From Rostrohypoxylon terebratum (taxonomy: Eukaryota; Ascomycota; Sordariomycetes; Xylariales; Hypoxylaceae): a stretch of 64,000 bases of DNA. The position numbers and the translations under genes are program-made. Location of the stretch: positions 62,001-126,000 of the forward strand of contig MU385862.1 of NCBI GenBank assembly GCA_022497145.1. Direction: 5' to 3'. How positions within the stretch are numbered: position 1 is the stretch's first letter; every line of letters begins with the position of its first letter. This document shows, one piece after another, positions 12,180 through 23,568 of this stretch. The notes beneath the pieces are model-generated. The model was not told the DNA's origin, did no database searches, and was given only the letters and a program-made list of their open reading frames with translations.

Positions 12180-12956
12180 TTATAAATTATGATAGATAAC
12201 CTTACTAATCTCCTCAAATTCAAGGCTATCCTGTGTCTTGACAAGACTATATGTTCGGTGTTCTAGGTTCCCGTATTTTGGCCCTTTGACAAGTCTTCGA
12301 ATAAACCCCGAGTGCGTAACAACAATGACACACTTTTCAGGACGATCGTAAAGCCACTGTTTGGCAACTTCTCCCCTCTTTTTAAAGGCGTCTTCCGAGT
12401 TCTCATATAAGCCAATCTTCTGAGGGTATATAGGATCTAATGTCGAGAAATCAAGATCTGGCCACTCAGATTTGAGCTTATCGGGATCGCTACCGATATC
12501 ACAAGGGTTGTCGGTAGTTTCCTAGACATGGTCAACACTCATCCGAGCGAATGGCTGCTAATAATATATGTTACACGTACCTGCCATTCAGCGCGCACTT
12601 CAACACGGACGCCGAGATCACGGAGCCACTGGAAACCATACTTGACAGTCTGCAGCGTCCTTTTAAGAGGACTTACCACTATAAGGCAGTCCTCTGGGGT
12701 GAAACGGAAGTGTCCCTCAAATTCACATTGAAGCCTTGCGCTAAGATCCATGCCCCTGGCAGTCAGACCCGGGTCGTGGAGTGACCAGTTATGTGCTGTA
12801 TCGTGTTAGCTAGGTACCTATTGTAATTGAGTATACTTTTGAGGTAACTTATTGTCCATATCTATAATCGGTTAGGTGGTATTTTTAAGATATTGGTGAT
12901 AGATTCCTACTATGTAAAGCTTCTCCATGGCGGACTAGAATGACGGTCGGTGGCAT
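12180..12956 (-). CDS. Histidine phosphatase superfamily protein, phosphoglycerate mutase-like (200 aa)
   Basis: Three exons, 12956-12911, 12795-12581 and 12521-12180, closing to 201 codons. The N-terminal MPPTVILVRHGEALH contains the RHG signature with the phospho-accepting His10. NWSLHDPGLTARG is the usual follow-on of fungal phosphoglycerate mutase-like proteins. SPLKRTLQT supplies the second phosphate-pocket arginine, and VVTHSGFIRRL the second catalytic histidine. At 200 aa it is shorter than true dPGM (about 230-250 aa), so it is more likely a general small-molecule phosphatase than glycolytic mutase; the substrate is unknown. The very short first exon would be missed by simple ORF calling and is supported by the exact motif and phase. 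Introns are 115 and 59 bp. Confidence 0.87.
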
Positions 12957-13592
12957 CTTGGCTGAATGTCTCGGTGTTTCTCTTTCTGTTTAGGCCAAGG
13001 GGTCAGCTGAGAGACAGGCAGGTATTGTCTTGGCCGACTCTCTGGGTCGATGCATTCTTCTGTTTCCTTTTCTTTTGATAAGAACGAATTACAGTTGACT
13101 CCTGGTTTGTACTTGAAGGAATTCAAACAGTTTGAATTTAAAATTTTCGGAGATTGTCCTTCGTAAGGGCAGAACATTAATAACATTAACATTGAACACT
13201 CGAACATTAAACAAGACCAAGACTATCGAAGCTTCATAGTGTCACATTCAGTTATTCATAAAAAGCCGAAATCGGTTAGCCTATTTCTTGGCAGCTAATC
13301 AAAGGGTCGGGTTTCCAGATTTCAACGTTGGTTGCCCTACCTACTTCGTATCGCCCAGCTAAACATGCGTCACAACTTACTATTCAGCTATTATGGCATG
13401 GCTGTGGCTAGCCTAGAGGCAGGTACGGTTCAGTGAGTATTACGGACAGCCTTGTTTTAACTTTATGAGTCAAACAAACTTTATCAACGGCTACCTAGTA
13501 CTAGTACCTACTTTCAATTGTTGATTAAATTCTTATAAATTCTTATTTTCACACATTCTTAAATATCCATCTGATGTTATCTTCCATCAGAA
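12957..13592. other. Divergent promoter region
   Basis: 636 bp between the divergently transcribed histidine phosphatase and STK19-family genes. It must hold both promoters. No ORF or specific operator recognised. Confidence 0.55.
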
Positions 13593-14822
13593 ATGAGCTT
13601 GCGGAAGATCTTAGGAGGCTCCAGCCGGGTTAAGAAAGCCTCCAAGAAATCCGGTGCAAAACCGTCTTCGCCTTCGTCAGCCTCATGGGCCTCTTCACTC
13701 CCCCGTCGTAAACCGGGAATCCAGCGTGGGAAGTCATTTCCTAGCGATGGAGATGACGAAGATGACCTCTTTGATGATAAACTTGACGATTATGGGCTTG
13801 TTAAGGCCTTAGCGACCGACCCAAACTTGCGCGATACCTCCCAAGCTATCCTCCATATACGTAACCACATGTTCTCTCCAATGCCCGACCGAGCCGCCGG
13901 AATGAACTCTACAAGAATCGCAGAAGTGCTTAACTATCGGAAGTCGCTCCCTCCCGTCGTCACGATATCCCACATACAAGCCTTGTTATCGTCGCCGAGC
14001 GCAGTGGAACGAGAAATCGCGGAACTTGCGCGGGCCGGCTTTGTTCGCAAGATAGTTGTTCCGCGACGGGGAGATATAGGAGAGATTTTAGTGCTCGGAG
14101 CAGATTATGAACAAATGGTGAAAGACTCTACGAGTTTGGATGACAGTACGAGAGAGAAAATGATTACATATTTAAAAGACAACCATGGAACTCAAGCATT
14201 CAAGGTGGAAGCTTTTAGTGCGTCCGAGATCGATCAGCTCCTTAAGGCTGGCTTTCTAACATCTCACAATCCTGGAGCGATATATCACGGCCGCTCGGGT
14301 CGTTCGTCACTTGCTGCAAATCTATACTCGCGACCTGGGGATAAGGTGACGCTAACGTCACTGGAAAATATCTCTAGACAGCCAACTGGCTCGCTCGACG
14401 CCGTAGGGGGTGAGGGTGTAATACATAAAACTGGCGGTAGTGGTCCGGGCTCGCTCGGTATGTCTTGGCTGGATATCGATGCTGCGGAATTGAAGCTTGC
14501 CGTGCCTGGGAACGGCACGTTTCTAAAGCTTCTCTCTTTGGCACTTGATCACCTCATCTCATTGCTAAGCAAGTCACGCTTTCGCGAAGCGCCAGAAACG
14601 GTGCTTCGAGATCGATGGGATGGCGGTATTGCGAAAGAAGAAGCTCGGTATGTGGCAAAGCGTGCGCGAGGAGAGTTCGCAGGTGTGTTACCTGGACAGA
14701 CTAGGAAATGGAGGCAGTTCTACGGGCTTTCGTTTGACTGGATTTTACAAGAGGCGGTTGGGACCGGCCTAGTGGAAGTCTTTGAAACTCGAAGTGTCGG
14801 CCGCGGTGTACGCGCTCTTTGA
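13593..14822 (+). CDS. STK19-family winged-helix protein (409 aa)
   Basis: Single-exon gene. After a basic, Ser/Lys-rich N-terminus (about 55 residues, nuclear-signal-like) and an acidic patch (DGDDEDDLFDD), the protein follows the Stk19 domain: helical repeats around SQAILHIRNHMF, the segment RIAEVLNYRKSLPPVVTISHIQALL, the winged-helix-like EREIAELARAGFVRKIVVPRR with GEILVLGADYEQMV, and the later SEIDQLLKAGFLT. The C-terminal part ends with WRQFYGLSFDWILQEAVGTGLVEVFETRSVGRGVRAL. Human STK19, despite its name, is a chromatin-bound winged-helix protein now tied to transcription-coupled nucleotide excision repair. Function in this fungus is inferred from the family. No kinase motifs are visible, which fits. 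Confidence 0.82.
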   Translation: MSLRKILGGSSRVKKASKKSGAKPSSPSSASWASSLPRRKPGIQRGKSFPSDGDDEDDLFDDKLDDYGLVKALATDPNLRDTSQAILHIRNHMFSPMPDRAAGMNSTRIAEVLNYRKSLPPVVTISHIQALLSSPSAVEREIAELARAGFVRKIVVPRRGDIGEILVLGADYEQMVKDSTSLDDSTREKMITYLKDNHGTQAFKVEAFSASEIDQLLKAGFLTSHNPGAIYHGRSGRSSLAANLYSRPGDKVTLTSLENISRQPTGSLDAVGGEGVIHKTGGSGPGSLGMSWLDIDAAELKLAVPGNGTFLKLLSLALDHLISLLSKSRFREAPETVLRDRWDGGIAKEEARYVAKRARGEFAGVLPGQTRKWRQFYGLSFDWILQEAVGTGLVEVFETRSVGRGVRAL

Positions 14823-16346
14823 GTCTTCCATGCCATAATAGATGGACTACCAAAATGCGGTATCACAAGGTCTTGGCGTCGCATCTCATTGCTCTGATAT
14901 AGGTCTTACCCCAGATCACGCAACACAAGCTACTGCATCTATGGCCTGAGGTTGTGTTGGAAGGGCGTCGCGATAGTCTATGGTGGTTGGACAGTAGGTG
15001 AAACTCGTGCGATTTAGAAACTAGAGAGAGCTAAACGTTTCTATGGATGGTTCAGCCTCAACTAGGGGGATCCTGGAGAAACGTGAAATGCCGTCGATGG
15101 CCGCCATACGACTCTACTCAAAGTTAAGTAGACTCTTACTCATGTCGACCATTTAGGACGAAGAGTTAATGCACACGGCTGAGTACGCAATGGGTAGGGC
15201 CGATAATGCGATTGGACGCCATCAGCGCTGCGACAAGAGAACACACGTCGATCATGCCGCCCAAGAGCGCACATGTGAAACGGCAAATCAGAAAGGTAAC
15301 GGCGGTCCGGTATCAAACAGATCCACAGATCCTCAGTAGATCTCGATCATGATCTTTCGCCTGTATCATCGACAGCGATCTAGAAGGAAATGCACATCAG
15401 ACAATGCCACCTACCAGGCTGACAGGACAGGTCGCTCGGTCTATACATTACAATATTCTCATCTAGAAAGTACTCTGTGAAACGGAAACATTTAGATACA
15501 TTCATACACCATCAGAAAGATATGAAGCACAATGTTAGGTATTTACCTGGCAGCCTGGTAGATAGCATGAATAAAGATGGACACACACGTATCAGAGCTA
15601 CATATGCAGCAAGGTCCCGAGACTGTCCATACATAATATACCTAGTCCCGAGAATTGCGTCCAGGCCCACGAATCTATATTACTATATAAGAGCGGAATC
15701 ATCTTCCCCACACTCGTTCGAGGACCGGAGTTCTAGCTTCTTTCATGCGGACTCGGTATCGAAACGTTATTCACCTGCTCGCCCTAGCGGCATCTATATA
15801 GGCCCATATGCATCGTAAACGCAGGGGCAGCAGGGGACTGGGGGCAGTCCGGAGCCGTGGCTTCGGAGACGTCGATTACTTAATGCTTTGGGAATGGGCA
15901 AAGACTATCTACACGCTATTATCGCTGTGTTGTTCCATGCGTCGGATGTGTCGGAGGAATGAATCCTCGTCTCTCTTTTTTTTTCCCTTTCCGTTGCATA
16001 CGGCTACTTGCTTGCTAAGATGGGCTATGTTACATTGTTACCTTACGTATGAGGCTATTACCCGCGATAGGATTTTTCCCTCCTAGATCGCGGTGGTATT
16101 GCTCCTGCGCGGTGCGACATAATCGGACATCGTACTTGTACTAAATCCTGATCGTACAATACAAAAACTTTGGGTTACCCAATATGTATGAAACCGGCAA
16201 GTGTGAGGGGAAGATCTTGCTCGAAGGGCAAGAAAGAATCTCTCAATTTTAATAGGTATTTCGACGTCATCTACTACCTAGTAATATCTATCTCACTCAG
16301 CTAGATTATACGCGTGTTACTTACTAGTCTCATTAGTCACAAGTCA

Positions 16347-16640
16347 TCAGTCACCCGTCACCCGCCAAAACCTACCCCTTGCACTTGTTGGTGCTATGGC
16401 CGAGTTTCGCTTTGACGATAAGAACTTAATTGAAACCCCGGGTTGGGACCGGGGTCGAATACTGAGCCTCACCTCCCCGGGCGGCGAGCTGAAGACGTGA
16501 CTTTGGGAGAAGAACGGGAACTCGCTAAGCAGAGTAGAGGAAGGCGGGCTTCGGAGTTGTAAGGGTTCCCAGATATTAATCGCGAGATGCCATGGTACAC
16601 GAACGCGTTCACGCAAGGGCATCCCGCCGTTCAACCACAC
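16347..16640. other. GC-rich patch with short open frames, unassigned
   Basis: This stretch is clearly more GC-rich than its flanks. It has a 97-codon open frame on the minus strand and a 34-codon ATG-initiated frame on the plus strand (16396-16500). Neither matches a family I know. A tRNA-like word (TGGCCGAG) at 16397 is not accompanied by a foldable T-arm or acceptor stem. It may be a gene remnant. Confidence 0.3.
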
Positions 16641-17330
16641 TGACCACCCAAGACCTCATGGTCATGGCACGATCTCTACATAGTACTATGCAATATCGTT
16701 AGCTGAGCAGCGACGAGACTAGATAATATGTAGATGGGATGGGGCGAGAACGGATTCTGGTCCACCTTATATGTCTGTACTAAAGGGTGCTAAATCCCCC
16801 AAAGACGTAATGATATGTGATCCCAATATCAGTCGGTTCTTAGCACTTGTTGACATTGACGCTACTGCACAGACTTGAGATCTGATCACGTATGTAGGTA
16901 TCCATACCTATGCTTTTCATACACTACATGATAATAATAGTGGGAAAATGCGTGGGCGCATACTCCTCTTCGTCGAGTCCGTGCAAAGCATCGTCGTTGG
17001 TAGTCTGTTAATAGTAGAGTGCTGACAACGGAGGGACACAGACCACGTTTGGCAACTTCCGAAATTACCTCGATTATCGGCCGTTTTTATGCATACAACC
17101 TAGTTCTTAGGGCAATGCTGGGTAATGCTGGGTAATGCCATATGACAAATATGTCAGTGATAAGCTAGAAGAGGCTGACTGATGCGTGGAGAGACCCCTG
17201 AAATGTTGGTTGACAGTTGATCGTGGGGAAATATTGAAAAGGGAACCCTGAAGTCTACCACATTGTTGTGTGGTATGGGTTTGCGATGAGAGCTGAAGTT
17301 TACATAGTATATTTGCCTGGTGGTTTCTAG

Positions 17331-17368
17331 TGGTGGTAGTGGTGGTAATGGCGGTAATGGTGGTAATC
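17331..17368. repeat. GGT/GGTAAT trinucleotide-based repeat
   Basis: Degenerate triplet repeat (GGTGGT, GGTAAT, GGCGGT). It explains the Thr/Pro-rich minus-strand open frames here, which I do not regard as genes. Confidence 0.75.
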
Positions 17369-19920
17369 CGGCGTTGCGTTGTCGTTTCCCGCGTGCCCGC
17401 CTGTAACGAACAATAGGTAGACGAATAACAGCCGTGGGACCTGCGTAGGTGCAGTTCCATTGCATTTTTACTGCGTAGGTATATCCTAGGATCTTAGGAC
17501 CTAGGACCTAAGTATTAGGTATTATCCTAGAACTCCCACCGTTGCAGCACCTAAACCTAAGTGGGAGAGAGCCCATTCATGCCCATTCGGATCAGCAAGT
17601 GCAATAAGCTAGCGTACCTAAGACTTAAGTAGTAATGTACTGACCCGCAAGGAAGCACGCTGCACAAATGCAAGCAACTTGCATCTGCACAGAACATCGA
17701 ACCACAATCTTCGAAAAGTGGGAGGATAATACCAGATAATAGGTAAGCTGTTATACCTAGGTTAAATAGGAGAATTTTTTTTTTTAGAGTTGTAGATATT
17801 ATCGCATCTCCTACCTAGTAGTAGTATCTCCAAGTAACTCCAATGGATACTCCTCGTATTAAATATTTTCCCGCAAATCCTCTTTCCCTTTCCCTTTCCA
17901 AAAAGGAAAGCCAATCCGTTGTGGCGGATGAAGGGACTAGGGTGTAAGACAGCCCAGTAGCCCGGCAGAAGGGTTTTAGCCCAACCTTAGTAGCAGCTTT
18001 AATACTTAATAGTAGGAAATTCTTGATTCAGAATTTCAGATAGCTAGCCCTGCTGCTATGTACATCAGGGTAGCGCAGCACTCATAATAAAAGGGGTTCA
18101 AGCAAGGCGTTGAGAATTGATGCTGACCGTTGTGTCTGTGTTTTACCTCGTAAATAAGGGAGAGTCAGAAGAAAAAGTAGTAAAAGTAGTAATACGATAC
18201 TGTCGGTCGTATTTAATACTTAATTCCCACTTTGCATCCAGGCTCTAGACCAATTCGAGATCAGCCACAGCCGAGGATGGCGTTTTCGGCTCGAACCAGT
18301 GCCACGAGTAAATAAGACATCGAAGCACGGATTATCAAGGTGAGAAACTGATCGACAGCACTGCTGATGAAATGTGTGTGTACTATGGAAGAAAGAGGGA
18401 AAGTGTAAGAGGCAAAGATTGTAGGATCATCGTTGGTCGAGTCTCTTCTTGGTACGCGAAGCGATGTTGGACTCTTGGAGTCTGGACAAAATTGAAAAGA
18501 CACCATGAGGACACAAGGACCCCCAATTGATATTAACGAAAATAAGTCTTTCTATCACGGCAGGGGGTCACCCTTGTCGTGAAGAGCGTGCATATCCAAT
18601 CCCTGTGATAGTGCAAGCCCCTACAGTGAGCTTGACCCTAATTTGGATGCGAGGTATTGTAATTGGCCAGGCACGCATCAGGGGGGATATTAAGGAAAAT
18701 ATTAGTGTAGAAGATACAATTAATCCTCCCACGCGTCATTTGGTGTTGTCATAGGAGACACCCAGTCTCCTTTTTCTGTTTTCTGTTCTTCGAGCTGTAG
18801 TAGTCGCAGTCGTAGTGGTAGTATGGTAGTATGACAAAGGTATTGACAAGATTTGATTGTAGTGAATGAAAATGAGGAGGAGAACAATTTCAAGATCTTA
18901 GATGCCTACATAGTAGGTAGGTACTACCTAGTAGTAGAACAATACCCAGGTCCCAGATACATACTATGTATTATACAATGAACCCACGATTGAATTAAGG
19001 TTAGGAGTTATTGAACGATTCGAACCATTGGGGCAACGTCGATTGCTGTGTACAACCAAAATTTGCAAGGAACTGCCTACCTCAGGCAGCTTAGGTAAAA
19101 TTTTTGGCCGCGCATCCAAGCATCTCCTACCCCCATGTCCCTTGGTCCTCCTCCACTCTCCCACTCGAAGAGCCTACCCCAACCCAAAGTACCTAAGCCC
19201 GGACCATTTCGAGATTGTCACTTCCACTTGCAACTGGAGCAAAGCAAGCAAGCAACCTTGAAGCAAGCACTTTCCGCTTGCTGCTACCTCTATCAATCCT
19301 TTTCTCCACCAGATCCACGCACTCCAGTTTCCAGTTTCCTAACCTTCGCGCATGCTTCTTTTGAGAAGATTCATCGTTGGGTGCTTGTGTTTGCGGCAAC
19401 CGTCTTGTTTTTTTTTGGCCCGATCGCGACTCCCGCCGTTCATTCATTGTAATTTACCTCGTTACCTTGTTACCTAATCTTTGCTTTTAGCACTTTTAGC
19501 ATCTTCTTTTCGAGATACCAATTTGTATATTCACTCGTTCGCTTTTTCACCGAAAATAGAAATCGGTTACGCGGTGTCTCTAAAAAGTGTCTCGGCCCCA
19601 TCTTGTATCGCAAAGACTCAGGAAAACAAGGTAGATCACGAACCGCTGAAAAAAAAAAATAACCCAACCACCGATACAGTCTCATTTGTTCTTTGTATTC
19701 GTTGTCACTTTGCGAAACCAGGAATTGCTGGATCGTTCTATTGTCAGTTTCCGGCAATCCATTCTTAACGACTATTATTCGATTTTACTTTGGAGATACC
19801 CCCGTTCTAACCGTTCCAACTGTTCCAACCGTTAGCCTTCGCGTTTCGTTTGGATTTTGTATCAACACAATACCCATCATCAAGATCTATCAGACGTACA
19901 AACAAATACGTACTTACTAT

Positions 19921-19982
19921 ACACCCATACACCCCCATATACACATTCGCATACACATTCGCATACACATACACATACACGC
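19921..19982. repeat. CA-rich minisatellite (ACACATTCGCAT / ACACAT)
   Basis: Imperfect array of 6- and 12-bp units of the form ACACAT and ACACATTCGCAT, upstream of the kinesin gene. Confidence 0.7.
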
Positions 19983-20617
19983 CCGTATTAACGTACCTAC
20001 TATAAACAGAGAGGTACTTGAGACTGAAGTAAGTCGATTCAAACAATGTTTGCAATAACGTTGCAAAGCTTGAGATGTTCAATTGGTACCTGTGCCGTAT
20101 TGACAGGTGCTTGAATAGATTAATCTGGAACCCTTTTTAAAATCAACTTGGATTCTTGTTCACCCACGTGGAGTTTCACCACATCCTACCCTATTAAGCC
20201 AGTCAGTCAGTCAGTCATATCGATATACTCATCTACTCGAGATAACTTGGAATCGACGTCCCAGACCTATGAGGGGTGGTAACTTTCGGCTACCTCTTGT
20301 CATACCAATTCGATACCCGCTATCCTAAGCGTACCGATCCCGTGGTTGCCCTCGATCGTTTCTCCGCTGCCGAATTAGAATAAAGAACCTCTCTCCTGGA
20401 AACTCCTGTACTAGGGATATACAAGGAAAACCTCTACTATGAAACGAAAAGAATGCCATTGATCTTTTAACCCTTTTTAGATCTGGTTTGTCCACGGTTA
20501 ATCGATTAGCGCCGTATTGTAAGGAGTTGTTGTAATTGATAAAATAGAAAAACGCGACCCTACCTTTTTTTTACCTCCCACCGTCTTGTGTCAGGTCATA
20601 GACACACTTTTAATAAT

Positions 20618-23568
20618 ATGGCGACTACACTGCCCCGACCACGCCCCTCGAATGGGCCACCAACCGGTGCCCTTCCGGCCCTCCCCGTCGCGAAGACCCG
20701 CAAGAGCACCAGTTCTTTATCCACCTACAGCAACCATCAGGGCACTCCTAAGAGTGGCCTCCGAGCACCTTCCGCAAACTATCCCGGTCCTCCTCCGTCT
20801 CCCGCTCCAACGACGGCCCTTCCAATCCCTAAAAGCTCGCATGGTGTCAACAGCGCTGGGAAGACCATCAGGAAAACTGTCAGCATAAATTCATTCCCTC
20901 AGCCACCGAGCCGCACAAGCCTCCCAAGCCCCTTATCTGGGGCTGTGACTCCATCTAGGAAATCACGGACGCCCCAACCAACTTCCAAGATGGCCCATAT
21001 GGGCAGTGGAGTACCAAGTTTATTGAATGGTAGCGGTGAGGGCAAGTCACTCCTCGGCGGAGCCGGCGCGAGGAACTCGGACGGACTTATTAGTATTTCG
21101 TCTCCCCCACAAAGCCGAAGCTCTTCTGCGCAAGATTCATATTCTACGTCGGCAACAACATATGATGATCTAGCTGATACAGCGGGTACCTCAACCGTTG
21201 ACAAGCGCGCTTCCAAAGGGATGGAGGGTAAGGGCAACGTCATTGTCAGCGTCAGGGTGAGACCCGATGCCGGAGGCAATAACGGCAACCCGGAAGGCGA
21301 ATGGATGGTAGATGGCCGCAGGTCTTTGGTGGCTTATCGCGGCCGCGAAGGAGGCGATTACTTTTACGGTGAGCGCGTGTCCAGCATACTTTTTTTAACT
21401 TATAGGGGTAACTAACTATTTCGACAGATAATGTCTTCACGACGCATGACGACAATAGCCGAGTCTATGACCACATTGCCAAGCGCTTAGTCCGCCGGGT
21501 CATGGAAGGGTACCATGGTACCGTATTCGCATATGGTATGACAGGCACAGGAAAAACGTTTTCCATGCAAGGAACTGCCTCATCACCTGGTGTGATTCCT
21601 CTTGCCATAACGGACATTTTCTCATACATTCGAGAGACCCCCTCTAGAGAGTTTTTGTTGCGTGTTAGCTACCTGGAGATCTACAATGAGAGGATCCATG
21701 ATCTTCTTAGTATGGCCTCCGGCAATGCCCCGGGAATGGGCGCGCAAGAGGAGATCAAATTGCGGGAGGATAGCAAGCGGGGCGTTTATGCCACCCCACT
21801 GAAAGAAGAGATCGTCCAAAGTCCCACACAGCTTTTACGAGTAATCGCCCGCGGTGATCAAGCTCGGAGAACCGCTAGCACGCAATTTAACGCCAGAAGC
21901 TCTCGTAGTCATGCCGTTGTACAGATTGTGGTCGAAAGCAGAGAACGTATACCAGGCGGCGCTAGCCCCGACAACAAACGTCAGGCCTTACCTCCCGGCG
22001 GAGTTCGTGTTTCTACGCTGAGCTTGATCGATTTGGCAGGTTCAGAAAAGGCTGCCGAGTCAAAGGAGCGCCGGACAGAAGGCTCTCATATCAATAAGAG
22101 TTTGTTAACTCTGGGAACCGTTATATCAAAGCTGTCCGAAAATAAAGACAAAGAGGGAAAAGGCGGAGACAAAGATGGGAAGCACTTACCTTATCGAGAT
22201 AGCAAACTCACCCGACTCCTTCAAGGAGCCTTGTCTGGTAACTCGTTAGTAAGTATTTTGTGTACCATTCAGACCGGATCTGCTGGTAGTGCAGCCTCCG
22301 CAAATACGCATGCAAACGAGACGATCAACACCCTTAAGTTTGCCTCGAGAGCAAAGAATAGCATTGTCAGCCATGCCAAACGAGCAGAAGAAGCTCTAGG
22401 AGTTGGAGGAGAAGGGGGAGCCAGGGTTCTTTTGGAACGCTACCGGATGGAAATTCTCGAGCTCAGGAACCAACTAGAGACTCAAGCAAAATCAAATAGT
22501 GCCAAAGCTGAGGAGGAGGAAAGGGACAAAGACGAGGAGGAAGAACGTGCTCGTGAAAAGGAACAAGAGGCAAGACATGAGGAGCAGATGCTAGAGATGC
22601 AATTGGCACGTACGGCATTGAAGGAACGGATCGACCATCTAAACAGACTAATCCTTAGCTCAAAGTCGACAGGAGTTAACACCGGCGGGACATACAGTGC
22701 GCTAGGAATTCATTCTAACTCCAGATTCTCCCAAACGTCTATCCGGACATCCCTCACGACTTCTAACGGCAATCGTTCAGTATTAGAAAGAACTGCTTCT
22801 ATGAATTCTTCATCGTCTACCATTGGCCGACGATCAATAGGGCAACGAAGATCTAGCATAGGGGAGCAGGCATCGAATGAGGATGATGATAGTCTAGGCG
22901 AATATGGCGACGGCACGGCATCCTTACAAGCCCAGAATCAGGCTCTACAGGCAGATCTTGCCGATAAAAACCGGTATATCGCCACCCTTGAGAAGCGTCT
23001 CCTGCAAGCTCGTCGTGCTAGCTCCTCGCGAACTTCGGTTGGTCTCTCATCTTCCAACAAGGGTATTATGGTTGGCGAAGACCACAGCGTTTCTACGCTT
23101 ATGAAGGAGAAGGATGCCGAAATCGCAGAGTTGAGAGCGAGGCTTGATGACAAGGATCGAATGTTGGCAGCTCTGCGGAGCGCAGCTCGTTCGAGAGATG
23201 TGGCCGAGGGGATCGATTTCTCAAGAGATCACTCCAGGGCTGATACTAGGACCGATACTAGAACCGATACTCGATCTTCTCTCTTATATGAGCAAGCAGC
23301 AAGCCCGCCACCTCAAGGAGCTCTTCCCGATCCGCCGATAACCAAGGGGCACTCGCCGTTGAAGAAGCGAACTCGAAGTGTCGATGAGATGAGCCGAATC
23401 CTAGATGAAATGATTCAGGATAAAGTCGAGGCCGGCGATATCATCAGGAGCTCTCGAGGTAGCGTTCGATTAGCTGATGGCAAGCGCGAAACGCTGACCG
23501 ACCTAAGCAATGGGAACTATGAGCCATTGCACGGACACGAGTCCAAGCAAGTCGTGCTGGAGGCGTAG
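20618..23568 (+). CDS. Kinesin-like motor, Kip2/KipA family (963 aa)
   Basis: ATP-driven plus-end microtubule motor; in moulds the KipA/Kip2 group carries plus-end factors and supports directional hyphal growth. Exon 1 is 20618-21368 and exon 2 is 21428-23568; the 59-bp intron splits an Asp codon (YFY/DNVF). A long Ser/Pro-rich basic N-terminus (about 215 residues) precedes the motor, as in Kip2 proteins. The motor contains the P-loop GMTGTGKT (287-294), switch I NARSSRSH (405-412), switch II LIDLAGSE (450-457), and YRDSKLTRLLQ with a neck after NTLKFASRAKN. Coiled-coil segments rich in Glu/Arg/Lys follow, then a Ser-rich linker with a small TDTR repeat (about 23240-23275) and a second coiled coil. 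An upstream in-frame GTG exists, but the ATG at MATTLPRPRP is the natural start. Confidence 0.94.

Larger units (their letters stand above)
14823..20617. other. Long intergenic region, no gene recognised
   Basis: About 5.8 kb before the kinesin gene. ORFs are short and without family motifs. It contains a GC-rich patch near 16.35-16.64 kb (separate entry), simple repeats, and dense CTAGG/CCTAG-type words at 17.48-17.53 kb and 18.90-18.96 kb. The last kilobase is pyrimidine-rich and probably the kinesin promoter and leader. Confidence 0.55.

Noticed and set aside
16392..16480. tRNA-like gene (TGGCCGAG, GGTCGAAT)
   Set aside because: The A-box-like word is present, but no acceptor stem, anticodon stem or T-stem pairs; not foldable as a tRNA.
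17107..17465. Two overlapping minus-strand ORFs (103 and 117 codons)
   Set aside because: Driven by the GGT/GGTAAT repeat; Thr- and Pro-rich low complexity, no start context or motif.
19005..19030. B-box-like GGTTCGAAT on the minus strand
   Set aside because: No matching T-stem and no A box at the required distance.
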